Notes: generated by a model from the sequence alone, not told the origin. Positions 48,236 to 59,677 are shown, numbered from the stretch's first letter. The stretch: 64,000 nt of DNA from Marinococcus halophilus (GCF_002265875.1 NZ_NPFA01000003.1:170075-234074), one strand, 5' to 3'. A program made the numbers and translations.

Positions 48236-49060
48236 TTAGAAAGCCCAGGATGTACGTTCTTCAAGCCGGGCAGCTGCCTGGCAGACGGGCAGATAAGGCA
48301 GATGAAAATCATGGCGGACCACCTGCTCAAGTGCCGGAAAACCATGAATATATTTGGTCACCGTAGCCCCGCTCGCCTTTCGGGCTATCAGTTTATTGTT
48401 TTTCAAAGACAGCAGCATATATTTTTCAGGGAGCCAAAGCTGCAGACGCAGCTGATTCATATACGGAGCATCCGACCCGTAAGATTTGTAGACCTTATTT
48501 TGCAGAGCAGCTTCTTCTGCTTCCACTTCAGGGTTAAAAGCCCACGACTCATCCGCCTGCTTTCCGTCTTTCATTCGTATATAACGATACAGCCCCGACT
48601 CCTTCTGATAGTGAAACAGCAGCTGCTCGCCATCAAACTTTTTTGAGCTCTCCGTTGCCTTCCGAAGAGGAATAGGTTCAAATAACGGCGCAGTTGTACC
48701 TACATCCACAAAATAGGGAGAGAGGCCTGGCTGGTTGGTTTCTACCCGGATCGACACGTGGTCTTCATTTAAATAAATGAGTCTTGCAGAGAATCCCAGC
48801 TCCTGCAGCAGCTGATAAAAATGCACGTTCAATGTATAGCACGTTCCTCCCATCTGGTATACCTGGCGCTGATACAAAAAGGACTCGACAGACATTAATG
48901 CTGATGCTTCTGTCTTCTCTTCCGCTTCAATCAGCTTACCTACGTTTTCAAATGGAAACTGCTGCAGATGGGAGCGAATCAACTTTGTCAAAAACCGAAC
49001 ATTTGGCTGCTCTATTTTCAGCTTTAATATGTGCAGGTAGTCCTCTACCCATGACTGCAT
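48236..49060 (-). CDS. Arylamine N-acetyltransferase-like protein
   Basis: About 274 aa. N-terminal LHILKLKIEQPNVRFL and LQQFPFENV match the NAT pattern; the catalytic triad is Cys74 (MGGTCYTLN), His101 (EDHVSI) and Asp119 (YFVDVG). NATs move an acetyl group from acetyl-CoA to amines or hydrazines. The usual RGGYC is QMGGTC here. The ATG at 49060 has GGAGG upstream; the TTG at 49069 is too close. Single gene. Confidence 0.82.
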   Translation of the reverse strand: MQSWVEDYLHILKLKIEQPNVRFLTKLIRSHLQQFPFENVGKLIEAEEKTEASALMSVESFLYQRQVYQMGGTCYTLNVHFYQLLQELGFSARLIYLNEDHVSIRVETNQPGLSPYFVDVGTTAPLFEPIPLRKATESSKKFDGEQLLFHYQKESGLYRYIRMKDGKQADESWAFNPEVEAEEAALQNKVYKSYGSDAPYMNQLRLQLWLPEKYMLLSLKNNKLIARKASGATVTKYIHGFPALEQVVRHDFHLPYLPVCQAAARLEERTSWAF

Positions 49061-49132
49061 GCCAAACAACCTCCTTTTGAGCCGTTAGAAGGCAAAAACA
49101 ACACGTACCTTCTTTTTGCTCTACAGACTCTT

Positions 49133-50872
49133 TCAGTCTTCGAGACGTTCATGCACCATGGCCATGACATCCATTTTCAGCTGAAGAAGCTTCTCTTCAG
49201 TTTGTTTAAACGTTTCTCCCTTAACTCCGAAATAAAACTTCACTTTTGGTTCCGTGCCTGACGGACGTAGACAGAACCAGGAGTCATCGTCTGTAAAAAA
49301 CTTCAGTACGTTCGAAGACGGAAGCTGAATAGACTCTTTTTTTCCATTTTCAAGCAAGTACGTGCGTTCCCCTGTTTTATAATCCTCCAGTTTTTGAATA
49401 GAAGCATCACTTACCTGCACAGGCGGATCTTCGCGGAATGTTTCGATCAGGTGATCAATTTGGGCCGCGCCCTCTTTTCCTTTTTTCATTATGGAATCAA
49501 GCCCTTCCATAAAGTATCCATAACGGTTGTAAATCTCCAATAGGCCTTCATATACAGTGCGTCCCTGTTTCTTATGCCAAAGCGCCATTTCTGCGATTAA
49601 AAGCGCTGCCTGCACAGCATCTTTATCGCGCACAAAGTCTCCGATTAAGTATCCGTAAGATTCCTCATAGCCAAATTGAAACGCATATTCTCCTGTTTCA
49701 TTATACATTTTGATTTTTTCACCGATGAATTTAAACCCGGTGAGCGTGTCTTCGCATGCCTGGCCATAATGTTCTGCTATAGCTCTTCCAAGTTCAGAAG
49801 TTACAATTGTTTTCATTACAATGCCGTTTGCCGGAAGGGTTCCAGCTTCTGTTTTCTGCATGAGAAGATAATCAAGAAGCAAAGCTCCCGTCTGGTTTCC
49901 AGTGAGCACCATAAACTCACCGCTGCTGTCTTTAGCTGCCAGGCCAATACGGTCAGCATCTGGATCGGTAGCAATCAGTATATCAGCACCGCTTTCGCTT
50001 CCTATTTGAACAGCTTTTGCAAAAGCTTCTTTTTCTTCTGGGTTCGGACTTGGCACGGTAGAAAATTCCGGGTCAGGCGTTAACTGCTCCTCCACTGTCG
50101 ATACATTATGAAAACCAGCCTCCGTGAGTGATCGCAGCACTGGTTCTTTCGCAGTTCCGTGAAGTGGTGTGAATACTATATTCAAATCACTGCCGCTTTC
50201 TTTAATCATTTCCGGCTTCAGTAGAATCGACTGCAGCGCTTTATCATAAGCTGCATCGGTCTCTTCCCCAAGCATAACGAGAAGGCCTTCCTCCTGCATC
50301 GAGCCGCTGTCTTTCACCCGGATTTCAAGTTCATTTTCGACCGACTCCACGCAGGCAATCAACTCATCGGCAGGCCCCGGCGGGAACTGCCCCCCATCCT
50401 CTCCGTACACTTTAAAGCCGTTATATTCCGGTGGATTGTGACTTGCTGTAATTACTACACCGGCAAACGCGTATGTTCTCCGCACCGCAAATGAAAGCTC
50501 GGGCGTTGGGCGCAGATCTTCAAACAAGTATACCTGGATACCGTGCGCCCCAAGCGTCTGCGCTGTTTCGAGTGCAAACTTTTCCGAATAGTGACGTGGG
50601 TCAAACGCGATTGCAACCCCTCGGGACTTTGCCTTCGCTCCTGCATTTTCTATATACCGTGCAAGGCCTTCTGCCGCCCGGCGGATCGTGTATGTATTCA
50701 TTCTATTCGTACCAGGCCCGATTTCTCCGCGCATGCCCCCGGTTCCAAACGCCAGGTATTGATAAAAGTACTCCTCAGCGTTCGTTTCATCCAGCTCGTG
50801 AAGCTTTTCTTTCCATGCGTCTTCTATAAATGCATGGTTTCGCCATCGGTTCCAGTGGTCCGTCCAACTCAT
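49133..50872 (-). CDS. pgcA: Phosphoglucomutase/phosphomannomutase
   Basis: About 579 aa alpha-phosphohexomutase that interconverts glucose 6- and 1-phosphate, needed for UDP-glucose and teichoic acid glycolipids in bacilli. Active serine block TASHNPPEYNGFKVYG (about 138-153), metal loop ATDPDADRIGLA (about 302-313), sugar loop GYEESYGYL and phosphate-binding RPSGTEPKVKFY near 535-546. The ATG at 50872 has AGGAGTG 9 nt upstream. It lies next to glpD, as in B. subtilis (yhxB). Confidence 0.94.
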   Translation of the reverse strand: MSWTDHWNRWRNHAFIEDAWKEKLHELDETNAEEYFYQYLAFGTGGMRGEIGPGTNRMNTYTIRRAAEGLARYIENAGAKAKSRGVAIAFDPRHYSEKFALETAQTLGAHGIQVYLFEDLRPTPELSFAVRRTYAFAGVVITASHNPPEYNGFKVYGEDGGQFPPGPADELIACVESVENELEIRVKDSGSMQEEGLLVMLGEETDAAYDKALQSILLKPEMIKESGSDLNIVFTPLHGTAKEPVLRSLTEAGFHNVSTVEEQLTPDPEFSTVPSPNPEEKEAFAKAVQIGSESGADILIATDPDADRIGLAAKDSSGEFMVLTGNQTGALLLDYLLMQKTEAGTLPANGIVMKTIVTSELGRAIAEHYGQACEDTLTGFKFIGEKIKMYNETGEYAFQFGYEESYGYLIGDFVRDKDAVQAALLIAEMALWHKKQGRTVYEGLLEIYNRYGYFMEGLDSIMKKGKEGAAQIDHLIETFREDPPVQVSDASIQKLEDYKTGERTYLLENGKKESIQLPSSNVLKFFTDDDSWFCLRPSGTEPKVKFYFGVKGETFKQTEEKLLQLKMDVMAMVHERLED

Positions 50873-50993
50873 ATATACAATCACTCCTGAAACGTTTAAT
50901 ATGTTTCCCAGTAAAACAGTCTATTACCAGTATATAAGAAAGCACGCGTTTCTACCATGGTTTTCAGGCATTCCTTTCTTCTCTTTCAAAATA

Positions 50994-51026
50994 AAAACGC
51001 CTGCTCCAAGTACAGAGCAGGCGAGG
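50994..51026 (-). terminator. Terminator after glpD
   Basis: Minus-strand hairpin CGCCTGCTC/GAGCAGGCG followed by TTTTTATTTT. Confidence 0.88.
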
Positions 51027-51038
51027 TTGTGCAATTTA

Positions 51039-52727
51039 TTAATTTGCTTGTTTTTCCCGGGCTTTTTGGTCATCAACGTCTTCATATGGCTTCGTTGCAT
51101 AGGCAATTTCAGATTCAAGCTCTTTAGTGTAGGCTTTGGTTTCTTCGTCGGACCAGTTTAATGATTTTTTCATAAACGCAATCACAGACTCTTTCCAGCG
51201 CTTCAGCTTCGGCATATCAAAGAACAGGAAGGCCGTTCTTCTGTTTAGGAAGTCTAGCGGCGTAACTGCCATCTCGTACTCGAGGGCGTACAACAGCCGG
51301 GCAGCAAGTTTTAACGGCATGCCACTGTTTTTCGCTTCTTCAAGATTTTCTTCCAGCAGCTCAAGCATTTTCAAGCCATTTGCCCCGTAAAAACGGAACA
51401 GATCTTCTGTTTCGTCTCTTGTCATACCTAGTGCTTCGCCGCGGTACGCTTCTTTCACAGCAAACGTTTCATAGCCGGAGGAGCCCCCTACTTCTCCGCC
51501 TGAAAGCCGGATGTCCTGGGTTGGACATGGCGCGTGAATGTTCATTTTTTCCACCACGACGTCAACAATCCGCTCTGCCATTTTACGGTATCCGGTCAGC
51601 TTACCACCAGCAATGGAAATTAACCCCGAATCGGAAATGAAGATCTCATCTTTACGGGAAATTTCAGAAGCGGATTTTCCTTCCTCCTGAATGAGCGGTC
51701 GGATGCCGGACCAGCTGGATTCTACGTCTTCCGCCTTTAGTTTTAGGGACGGGAATTCATAATTTGTTACTTCTAAAATATAGTCGCGGTCTTCACGGGA
51801 AACACGGGGCTCCTGCAGGTTCGATCCGTAATCAGTATCTGTCGTGCCCACGTATGCCTTATTGCCACGTGGGATGGCAAAGATCATCCGGCCATCCGGA
51901 GCATCAAAGTACGTAGCCTGGCGGAGCGGGAACCGGCTGAGGTCAAACACAAGGTGAATTCCTTTCGTGTGATGCAGGTGTTTACCTGTGTTCGATCCGT
52001 CTACTTTTCTTAGCGTGTCTACCCACGGGCCCGCAGCGTTCACCACATGGTCCGCATAGATGCGGTGGGTTTCATTGTTGATCAGATCTTTTACTTCCAC
52101 GCCAATCAGTTTGCCGTTATCATACAAAAGATCAGTAGCTTTGGCGTAGTTAACGGCGTTAGCGCCGAGCTCCACAGCCTTTTTCATTGCTTCGAGAGTT
52201 AATCTCGCGTCGTCTGTACGGTATTCAACGTAAACGCCGCCTCCAAGAAGGTTATCTTCGCGAAGTAGTGGCTCTTTCTCCATCGTTCTTTTTTTGTTAA
52301 GCATGTAACGGCGCTCATGCTTGTTTACCTGCGCAAGACGGTCATAGACCTGCAACCCGAATGAAGTAGTAGTCTTACCAAGGTTTCCGCCTTTTACGAT
52401 TGGCAGTAGCATCCACTCCGGCTCAGTAACGTGGGGCGCATTTTCGTACACAATGGCCCGCTCCCTGCCCACTTCGGCAACCAGCTTAATTTCAAACTGT
52501 TCGAGGTAACGCAGCCCTCCGTGTACAAGTTTAGTAGAACGGCTGGATGTACCCGCTGCGAAGTCCTGCATTTCGATGCAGGCTGTGTTAAGCCCACGGG
52601 CTGTAGCGTCCAATGTAATACCCGCTCCAGTAATGCCGCCTCCGATGACAAGCACGTCGAGGTGGGTCTCTGTCATATTTCTCAAACGCGCTTTGCGTGA
52701 TAGTGCAGAAAAATGTTGATCTGCCAT
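51039..52727 (-). CDS. glpD: Aerobic glycerol-3-phosphate dehydrogenase
   Basis: FAD enzyme that oxidises glycerol 3-phosphate to dihydroxyacetone phosphate at the membrane and feeds quinones. 562 aa. FAD loop VLVIGGGITGAGITLDA (about 24-40), GTSSRSTKLVHGGLRYLEQ (about 58-76), and AGGKLTGYR. A C-terminal DAO_C domain follows. The ATG has AAAAGGGG upstream. A terminator-type leader separates it from glpK and points to GlpP antitermination. Confidence 0.95.
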   Translation of the reverse strand: MADQHFSALSRKARLRNMTETHLDVLVIGGGITGAGITLDATARGLNTACIEMQDFAAGTSSRSTKLVHGGLRYLEQFEIKLVAEVGRERAIVYENAPHVTEPEWMLLPIVKGGNLGKTTTSFGLQVYDRLAQVNKHERRYMLNKKRTMEKEPLLREDNLLGGGVYVEYRTDDARLTLEAMKKAVELGANAVNYAKATDLLYDNGKLIGVEVKDLINNETHRIYADHVVNAAGPWVDTLRKVDGSNTGKHLHHTKGIHLVFDLSRFPLRQATYFDAPDGRMIFAIPRGNKAYVGTTDTDYGSNLQEPRVSREDRDYILEVTNYEFPSLKLKAEDVESSWSGIRPLIQEEGKSASEISRKDEIFISDSGLISIAGGKLTGYRKMAERIVDVVVEKMNIHAPCPTQDIRLSGGEVGGSSGYETFAVKEAYRGEALGMTRDETEDLFRFYGANGLKMLELLEENLEEAKNSGMPLKLAARLLYALEYEMAVTPLDFLNRRTAFLFFDMPKLKRWKESVIAFMKKSLNWSDEETKAYTKELESEIAYATKPYEDVDDQKAREKQAN

Positions 52728-52760
52728 TCATTTCATCCCCTTTTGAAATATCCGAGAGTA

Positions 52761-52808
52761 AAAAAGACCGCAGATATCCTCTTCTGGTGTGAAGGGTATC
52801 TGCGGTCT
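52761..52808 (-). promoter_or_regulatory. glpD leader terminator, likely GlpP-controlled
   Basis: Minus-strand hairpin GACCGCAGATA/TATCTGCGGTC followed by T6, 34 nt before the glpD start and about 70 nt after glpK. In B. subtilis, GlpP with glycerol 3-phosphate stops termination at such leaders. glpP is at 54404. Confidence 0.75.
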
Positions 52809-52880
52809 CTCTGCATCTCCGACCATTTATTAACTTAACTTCATTGTAATCGCTCGTCCATTCAATTGCAACCGATATGT

Positions 52881-54392
<1,512 letters not shown>

Positions 54393-54403
54393 TTATCTTT
54401 TCT

Positions 54404-54949
54404 CTATTTTGGCCACAGTGATTTTTCCGTCGTCGATATGGCCGATGCTCCTGCACTCCAAGCAGCAGAAACCTCTTCCTGCGAACGAATAAGGCCACCT
54501 GCAATAACAGGCACATTTTTATTTTCTGCTACTTCCTTAATCATAGATGGTACAATACCCGGCAGAAGCTCCACCATGTCTGGTTTAATGTCTTCAAGCA
54601 GCTTATAGCTTGTTTCAAGCGCGAGTGAATCCAGTAAAAACAAGCGCTGCACTGTGATAAGGTTGTTTTTTTTGGCAGTTGTAAGAATCTGCCGGCGAGT
54701 GCTGATCAAACCGTCCGGACGGATATTCTGGCACAAATACTGGGCTGCAGAATCGTCATGGGCGAGTCCCTGGACCAGATCTGCATGCAAAAGCACTTTT
54801 TTATCCGCCCGTTTGCTTAACTGCATCAGGCTTTTAAGCTTTGCCAAATGCACGTTCAAAATGACTACGTACCGTCCGGAGGTTTTGAGCGCTTTTTCAA
54901 ACTCCCTTTCATTACGGGCGGCTGGCAGAATTTTTTGGCCGGTAAGCAT
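54404..54949 (-). CDS. glpP: Glycerol uptake operon antiterminator GlpP
   Basis: 181 aa TIM-barrel-like RNA-binding regulator that needs glycerol 3-phosphate. HADLVQGLAHDDSAAQYLC (about 55-73), PDGLISTRRQIL (about 78-89), PDMVELLPGIVPSMI (about 124-138) and PVIAGGLI are family blocks. The ATG has GGGGGAAAG upstream. glpK starts 26 nt later with no hairpin between, so only glpD seems to have a leader target. Confidence 0.92.
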   Translation of the reverse strand: MLTGQKILPAARNEREFEKALKTSGRYVVILNVHLAKLKSLMQLSKRADKKVLLHADLVQGLAHDDSAAQYLCQNIRPDGLISTRRQILTTAKKNNLITVQRLFLLDSLALETSYKLLEDIKPDMVELLPGIVPSMIKEVAENKNVPVIAGGLIRSQEEVSAAWSAGASAISTTEKSLWPK

Positions 54950-55011
54950 ATCTTTCCCCCTTTATCTCCCTTTCGCGTTCAAGCTTTTTGAATTACGACT
55001 GCTTTTAGCTG

Positions 55012-55020
55012 TGCTATACT
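55012..55020 (+). promoter_or_regulatory. Extended -10 promoter of msrA
   Basis: TGCTATACT, TATACT with TG one base before it, about 39 nt before the msrA start. Confidence 0.55.
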
Positions 55021-55058
55021 TTACACAAATACAAAAAATACTATACAGGTGATGGACG

Positions 55059-55625
55059 GTGTTCGCAATGACCCAACAAAACGAGACAAAAAATAATGAA
55101 CTGGCTACCTTTGCCGGCGGGTGCTTTTGGTGCATGGTACAGCCGTTTGACGAGCTGCCCGGCATTATCTCCATTACGTCCGGCTACACCGGAGGCAGTG
55201 TCGCAAACCCTTCGTATGAGCAGGTAAAAGCCGGTACCACAGGTCACAGAGAAGCAGTTCAAATTGAGTTTGACCCCGCGCTGTTTTCCTATCAGCAGCT
55301 GCTCGATCTATACTGGCCTCAAATTGATCCTACCGATCCAGACGGCCAGTTTCACGACCGCGGCCCGCAATACCAGACGGCTATTTTCTACCATAGCGAA
55401 GAGCAGCGCCGGCTGGCGGAAGCCTCGAGGCAGCGGGTAGAAGACAGCGGCCGATTCCGTGACCCCGTAGTCACAGAGATCAAACCGGCGGAACCTTTTT
55501 ATCCGGCTGAAGAATCCCACCAGAACTTTTACAAAAAAGAACGGGAAGCTTATAAAAAAGACCGCGCCCTCTCCGGCCGTGATGAATTTATTGAAGCTCA
55601 CTGGGACAGTTCTCCGGGGCATTAA
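55059..55625 (+). CDS. msrA: Peptide methionine-S-sulfoxide reductase MsrA
   Basis: Repairs oxidised methionine (S form). 188 aa, with the active site [13 protein letters not shown]: catalytic Cys22 and possible resolving Cys25. No other Cys is present, so recycling may use Cys25. [16 protein letters not shown] and [20 protein letters not shown] are family blocks. The GTG at 55059 has AGGTG 7 nt upstream; the ATG at 55068 is also possible. No msrB beside it. Confidence 0.94.
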   Translation: MFAMTQQNETKNNELATFAGGCFWCMVQPFDELPGIISITSGYTGGSVANPSYEQVKAGTTGHREAVQIEFDPALFSYQQLLDLYWPQIDPTDPDGQFHDRGPQYQTAIFYHSEEQRRLAEASRQRVEDSGRFRDPVVTEIKPAEPFYPAEESHQNFYKKEREAYKKDRALSGRDEFIEAHWDSSPGH

Positions 55626-55643
55626 TAATAAATTATTTTCTAT

Positions 55644-55686
55644 CAAAAAGAGCTTCAGCAGATGCTGCCTGCTGAAGCTCTTTTTA
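55644..55686. terminator. Two-way terminator between msrA and sipS
   Basis: Perfect hairpin AAAGAGCTTCAGCAG/CTGCTGAAGCTCTTT with T-tails on both strands, between convergent genes. Confidence 0.92.
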
Positions 55687-56238
55687 TGGACTGAAGGTAA
55701 AATCATCGAGCGGCCAGTACCTGATACTCGCTTCCCCGACAATCTGGTTTTCATCTACAAAACCGACGGCATCAGCTCTGCTGTCTTCACTCCTCGGGCG
55801 GTTGTCGCCCATTACAAAATAACTGTCTTCCGGGACGGTTGTTTCACCGGTTACCCCCTCAAGTGTAAAGTCCTGAGTGAAGACCCCGCTTGTTTCATTT
55901 TTATATTCTTCTAAGTACGGCTCTTCCTGAGCTTCTCCGTTGATGTAGAGAGTATCATCTCTGTATTCTACTGTGTCCCCGGGGAGCCCGATAACTCTTT
56001 TAATATAATCACTGTTTTCATTTGCATGGAAAACGATAATATCTGAGTGCTCGGGCTCAGAAAAAGCATAGCCGATCTTGTTAATAATCATCCGCTGCCC
56101 GTCTTCCACTGTAGGCAGCATGGAAGGGCCACTAACCACATAGTTGGCAAACAAGAAGCCGCGCACAATGACGACAATTAATACGACGACGACAATTACT
56201 TTAATCCAATCCCATATTTCCTTTGACCAATTCGTCAT
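55684..56238 (-). CDS. sipS: Signal peptidase I
   Basis: Cuts signal peptides from exported preproteins. 184 aa, the short single-anchor Gram-positive type: membrane anchor about 12-31, catalytic Ser39 (SGPSML) and Lys80 (DYIKRVIGLPGD), and box MGDNRPRSEDSRADAVG (about 142-158). The ATG has GGAGGAAG upstream. Which of the sipS, T, U, V paralogues it equals cannot be told. Confidence 0.93.
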   Translation of the reverse strand: MTNWSKEIWDWIKVIVVVVLIVVIVRGFLFANYVVSGPSMLPTVEDGQRMIINKIGYAFSEPEHSDIIVFHANENSDYIKRVIGLPGDTVEYRDDTLYINGEAQEEPYLEEYKNETSGVFTQDFTLEGVTGETTVPEDSYFVMGDNRPRSEDSRADAVGFVDENQIVGEASIRYWPLDDFTFSP

Positions 56239-56421
56239 TACCGACTTCCTCCGTTTCTATCTGCCTTTTCACTCTAGCACGGTTTCTGCGGATGAACAAT
56301 CCAGAAATACATGCAGACTAGAGGCATTATATCATATTTTTTACGGAACTTTCTTTTCCTTTTAATCTTAAAGCCTTCTTTGTCGATATATTAAATATAC
56401 TGAGGCAAAGGAATTAATTAC

Positions 56422-58293
56422 ATGAGAAAACTCTTAGGGCTTATATGGATACTATTATTTATAACCAGCGGGGCAGTGGTTTCCTGGCTGTTTATAAAAG
56501 AGCTGAGCAGCACCCAGGCTCTTTCTTCTTTCCTTGAAGAACAGGTGGACGTTTCCAGCGTACCTATTGCCCAGAACAGTTACGTTACCGACCATAAGGG
56601 TGATCAAATTGCTGAATACAGGACAGAGGAAGACCGTCGTTACGTATCGCTTTCTCACTTTCCTGAACATGCCAGAGCTGCATTTATTGCCACAGAGGAC
56701 CAAAAGTTTTACGAACACCAGGGAGTTGATCCTTTAGGCGTTTTACGGGCTCTTATAAGCAATGCAAGTACCGGGAGCATTGAAGAAGGAGCAAGTACAA
56801 TTACGCAGCAGGCGACAAGAAATATCTATTTCTCTCATCAGCAGACCTATGAACGAAAGGTTGCCGAAGTTCTTTTCGCTTACCAGCTCGAACAATCCTA
56901 TACAAAAAACGAAATACTGGAAATGTATATGAACACTATTTATTTTGGCGAAGGTATTTACGGTTTCGAAACGGCAAGCCATTCCTATTTTGGCAGGCCA
57001 AGCAGTGATCTCTCGCTCGCGCAAACAGCTTTTTTGGCAGCGGTACCGGCTAATCCGTCCTACTATAACCCCGTGGAACATCCCGAGCGGACCCGGGAAA
57101 GGCAGCTGTGGATATTGGAAAAAATGAATGAAGCCGAAGTGATAACTGCTGAAGAAAAAATGAGCGCTTCCGAAGAAACTGTTTCCGTAGATTTACAAGA
57201 AAGAAATGCCAATCCCTATCCTGATTATACTGATTATGTAAAACACGAATTCAAACAGCTTGTGGCACAAAACGAAGGTTGGGACGAACGGCTCAATCAA
57301 GCGGAGGGAAGCGAAAAAGAAGCTCTTTCCGAGAAGCTTAACATACGCACAAACCAGCTCCTTCAGTCCGGTATTACCATCCATACCACCATGGACACTG
57401 ATATACAGAATATGCTAATAGAAAAATCCCGCTCCTACTGGCAACAGCGCGGCATAGAAGGAGCCGCCGTTATCATTGATCACCGTGCCGGCACTCTTAC
57501 GGCCATGAGCGGCGGGGCAGATTATCATGAATATGAATTCAACCGGGCTTTTCAGGCTTACCGGCAGCCTGGATCAGTATGGAAGCCGCTGCTCGTCTAC
57601 GGACCGTACCTTGAAGAACACGAGCGTTCGATTCACCAATTAGTTTCTACCAAAAAATACTGTGTTGCTTCCTATTGCCCTGCAAATGAAGGTGGAGCAG
57701 CAAAAGAGCGCGTCACGATTAAATCAGCGCTTGCCTTTTCCTACAACACCTCCGCTCTGCGCCTTATGCATCAAACCGGCCTAGAAGCTTCCTTTCAGTA
57801 CCTCGAGAAGTTTGAGTGGGCGGAATTAACTCCGGCAGACAGGCAGTACGCTGCTGCTCTCGGCGGCGTTGAACGTGGTGTTTCACCAGTAGAATTAACA
57901 AGCGCTTACACCGTATTTTCTAACGACGGAACGTACGAGCCACCGCGTGCTATTACTTCTGTTACTGATGCAGATGGAAAGCTCCTGTTTGAATGGGAGT
58001 CCCAGGAAACCACCGTCTGGTCTCCTGAAACCAATGATCAAATGCGTGAAGTTCTTCGCGCCACTGTCGTTTCAGGAACGGCTTCCAGCCTGGCAGGTTT
58101 TGCAGATGTCAGCGGCAAAACGGGTACTTCAAATGCTACGAGAGACAGTTGGTTTGCCGGCTATGACGACAGGTACACAGTGGGGGTCTGGCATGGATAC
58201 GACGACCCCCGGCCCCTACCTCCGGATAACAGCGCCATCGCTTTCTGGAAAACGATTTATCCCATGCTTTACGAAAAAAACGAACAGCCTTAG
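56422..58293 (+). CDS. Class A penicillin-binding protein
   Basis: Bifunctional cell-wall polymerase, 623 aa. Membrane anchor about 7-27; GT51 domain with TEDQKFYEHQGVDP (Glu92) and GASTITQQATRNIYF; transpeptidase with SVWK (385-388), SYN (440-442) and KTGT (566-569). Compared with PbpF at 24235 it lacks the fibronectin-like tail and has a Cys pair (YCVASYC, 413-419) near the active site. The start is ATG with AAAGGA upstream. Single gene. Confidence 0.92.
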   Translation: MRKLLGLIWILLFITSGAVVSWLFIKELSSTQALSSFLEEQVDVSSVPIAQNSYVTDHKGDQIAEYRTEEDRRYVSLSHFPEHARAAFIATEDQKFYEHQGVDPLGVLRALISNASTGSIEEGASTITQQATRNIYFSHQQTYERKVAEVLFAYQLEQSYTKNEILEMYMNTIYFGEGIYGFETASHSYFGRPSSDLSLAQTAFLAAVPANPSYYNPVEHPERTRERQLWILEKMNEAEVITAEEKMSASEETVSVDLQERNANPYPDYTDYVKHEFKQLVAQNEGWDERLNQAEGSEKEALSEKLNIRTNQLLQSGITIHTTMDTDIQNMLIEKSRSYWQQRGIEGAAVIIDHRAGTLTAMSGGADYHEYEFNRAFQAYRQPGSVWKPLLVYGPYLEEHERSIHQLVSTKKYCVASYCPANEGGAAKERVTIKSALAFSYNTSALRLMHQTGLEASFQYLEKFEWAELTPADRQYAAALGGVERGVSPVELTSAYTVFSNDGTYEPPRAITSVTDADGKLLFEWESQETTVWSPETNDQMREVLRATVVSGTASSLAGFADVSGKTGTSNATRDSWFAGYDDRYTVGVWHGYDDPRPLPPDNSAIAFWKTIYPMLYEKNEQP

Positions 58294-58312
58294 CCGTCCG
58301 TTTTTTTTCATA
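58273..58312 (-). terminator. Terminator between the PBP and DUF5366 genes
   Basis: Minus-strand stem ACGGACGGC/GCTGTTCGT (all pairs with G-U allowed), flanked by runs of A and T. It is better paired on the minus strand than on the plus strand. Confidence 0.65.
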
Positions 58313-58865
58313 CTGGCAAACTATGTAAAAAACTATTGTACAAACGTAAAAACGCATATCCCGTGCCAATAATAAAAAGCCCCCAGAAAGACACATGCAG
58401 TAGAAAAAAACCAGCCACTCCAGTAAAACGAAGAGAGGGGGCCAGGAGGATAATCAAATACACGAATGACACAAGCGTCGCTCCAATGAAAAGCCCTCCG
58501 AGTAGATAAAGTTGGGAAGTAAGAAACAGCGACACTCCCCCAGCTATTAAATAAATCCATCCACAGCTTTGAAGATAAGAGCGGGCGTCTCCAGCTTCAT
58601 CGTTTAAAAAAAATAACAAGGACAGCCCCATCATTGTATCCGAAATTAATTTTAAAGCAGCAATGATCATAAAAAACGCAAGCATAAGTATAAAAAGCAT
58701 GGTTAATTTAATTCCATTCTCTGAAAAAAACTCGAGCATGCCCTGATAAATACCGGCCGTTTCTAAAAAAGCGGCGGTATACTGCTGGGTCCAGATGCCA
58801 AAGGATAAACAGAAAAATAAAATAGCAAGGATCGGAAAGTGGCTGGTCAAATAGGCATTTTTCAT
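58308..58865 (-). CDS. DUF5366 (YufK-like) membrane protein
   Basis: 185 aa with about five membrane segments. N-terminal MKNAYLTSHFPILAILFF and AGIYQGMLEFFSENGIKL resemble the YufK family; no known role. ATG with GGAG 6 nt upstream. It lies downstream of the haem monooxygenase gene. Confidence 0.65.
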   Translation of the reverse strand: MKNAYLTSHFPILAILFFCLSFGIWTQQYTAAFLETAGIYQGMLEFFSENGIKLTMLFILMLAFFMIIAALKLISDTMMGLSLLFFLNDEAGDARSYLQSCGWIYLIAGGVSLFLTSQLYLLGGLFIGATLVSFVYLIILLAPSLRFTGVAGFFLLHVSFWGLFIIGTGYAFLRLYNSFLHSLPV

Positions 58866-58880
58866 TGCGTACTCCAGGGG

Positions 58881-59186
58881 TCAGTTAGCATGGACGACAT
58901 GAAATTGGCGGATCTGATTACCGGTGGCAGCGCTCTCTCTTTTTTCCTGCCCGCCTGATCGATGAGAAGATTTAAAAGAGTCACTTTCAAGCCAGTTCTG
59001 AAAGTCTTCCTTGGTCTCCCACTTTGTGAAAACAAGCTGTTTTCCATCTTCTGTCGTTTCGTCTAAAAACAAAAATTCCAAACACCCCGGCACCTGATTC
59101 ATCTTTTCAGCACTAGCGCCAAAACGTTCCTGAATTTGTTCCTTCGCTTCTGCCGGCACCTCAAGTTCATTTATAACAACGTACAT
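58881..59186 (-). CDS. Haem-degrading monooxygenase-like protein
   Basis: 101 aa ABM-fold protein. The VINEL start (Asn6), KWETKEDFQNWLESDSFKSSH (about 54-74; Trp and His) give the Asn-Trp-His set of the IsdG/HmoA type that opens haem to release iron. It could instead be a plain antibiotic-biosynthesis monooxygenase-like protein. ATG with AGAGGGA upstream. Confidence 0.75.
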   Translation of the reverse strand: MYVVINELEVPAEAKEQIQERFGASAEKMNQVPGCLEFLFLDETTEDGKQLVFTKWETKEDFQNWLESDSFKSSHRSGGQEKRESAATGNQIRQFHVVHAN

Positions 59187-59203
59187 TTTTTATCCCTCTT
59201 TCA

Positions 59204-59677
59204 TTATTGTAATTGTGGAAACGCCTGCTGGCGAAGCGCTTCATACACTAAAATAGCTGCCGTGTTGGACAAATTTAATGAACGGACTTTATCATTCTGG
59301 GGTATCCGGATACACTTTTCCTGATACTTCTCAGTCACATATTCGGGAAGGCCAGTAGTTTCACGCCCAAATACAAAAAAATAATCTTTCGCCGGATCTG
59401 AATAGTCATGCACGGCATATGAAGACGAGCCTACTGTTTCTACAAAGAAAAATTCCGCTTCCGGATACGAGTTCATCCATTCTTCAAGTGAATCATAATA
59501 GTGAATCTGCACATTGGGCCAGTAATCACATCCCGCCCGCTTCAACATCCGGTCCTCCGTAGAAAAACCAAGCGGGCGTATCAAATGCAGGTGAGTATCC
59601 GTCCCCGCACACGTTCTTGCAATGTTTCCAGTGTTTGCCGGTATTTCTGGTTGAAATAATACCACGTGTAAAGCCAA
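59204..59677 (-). CDS. trmL: tRNA (cytidine/uridine-34-2'-O)-methyltransferase
   Basis: 157 aa SPOUT methylase that modifies the wobble base of tRNA-Leu CAA and TAA; genes for both tRNAs are in the array at 62309-62498. FQPEIPANTGNIARTCAG (about 8-25), FVFGRETTGLP (about 100-110) and IPQNDKVRSLNLSNTAAI (about 124-141) form the knot. The TTG start has AAGGAG 8 nt upstream. Named cspR in older work. Confidence 0.95.
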   Translation of the reverse strand: MALHVVLFQPEIPANTGNIARTCAGTDTHLHLIRPLGFSTEDRMLKRAGCDYWPNVQIHYYDSLEEWMNSYPEAEFFFVETVGSSSYAVHDYSDPAKDYFFVFGRETTGLPEYVTEKYQEKCIRIPQNDKVRSLNLSNTAAILVYEALRQQAFPQLQ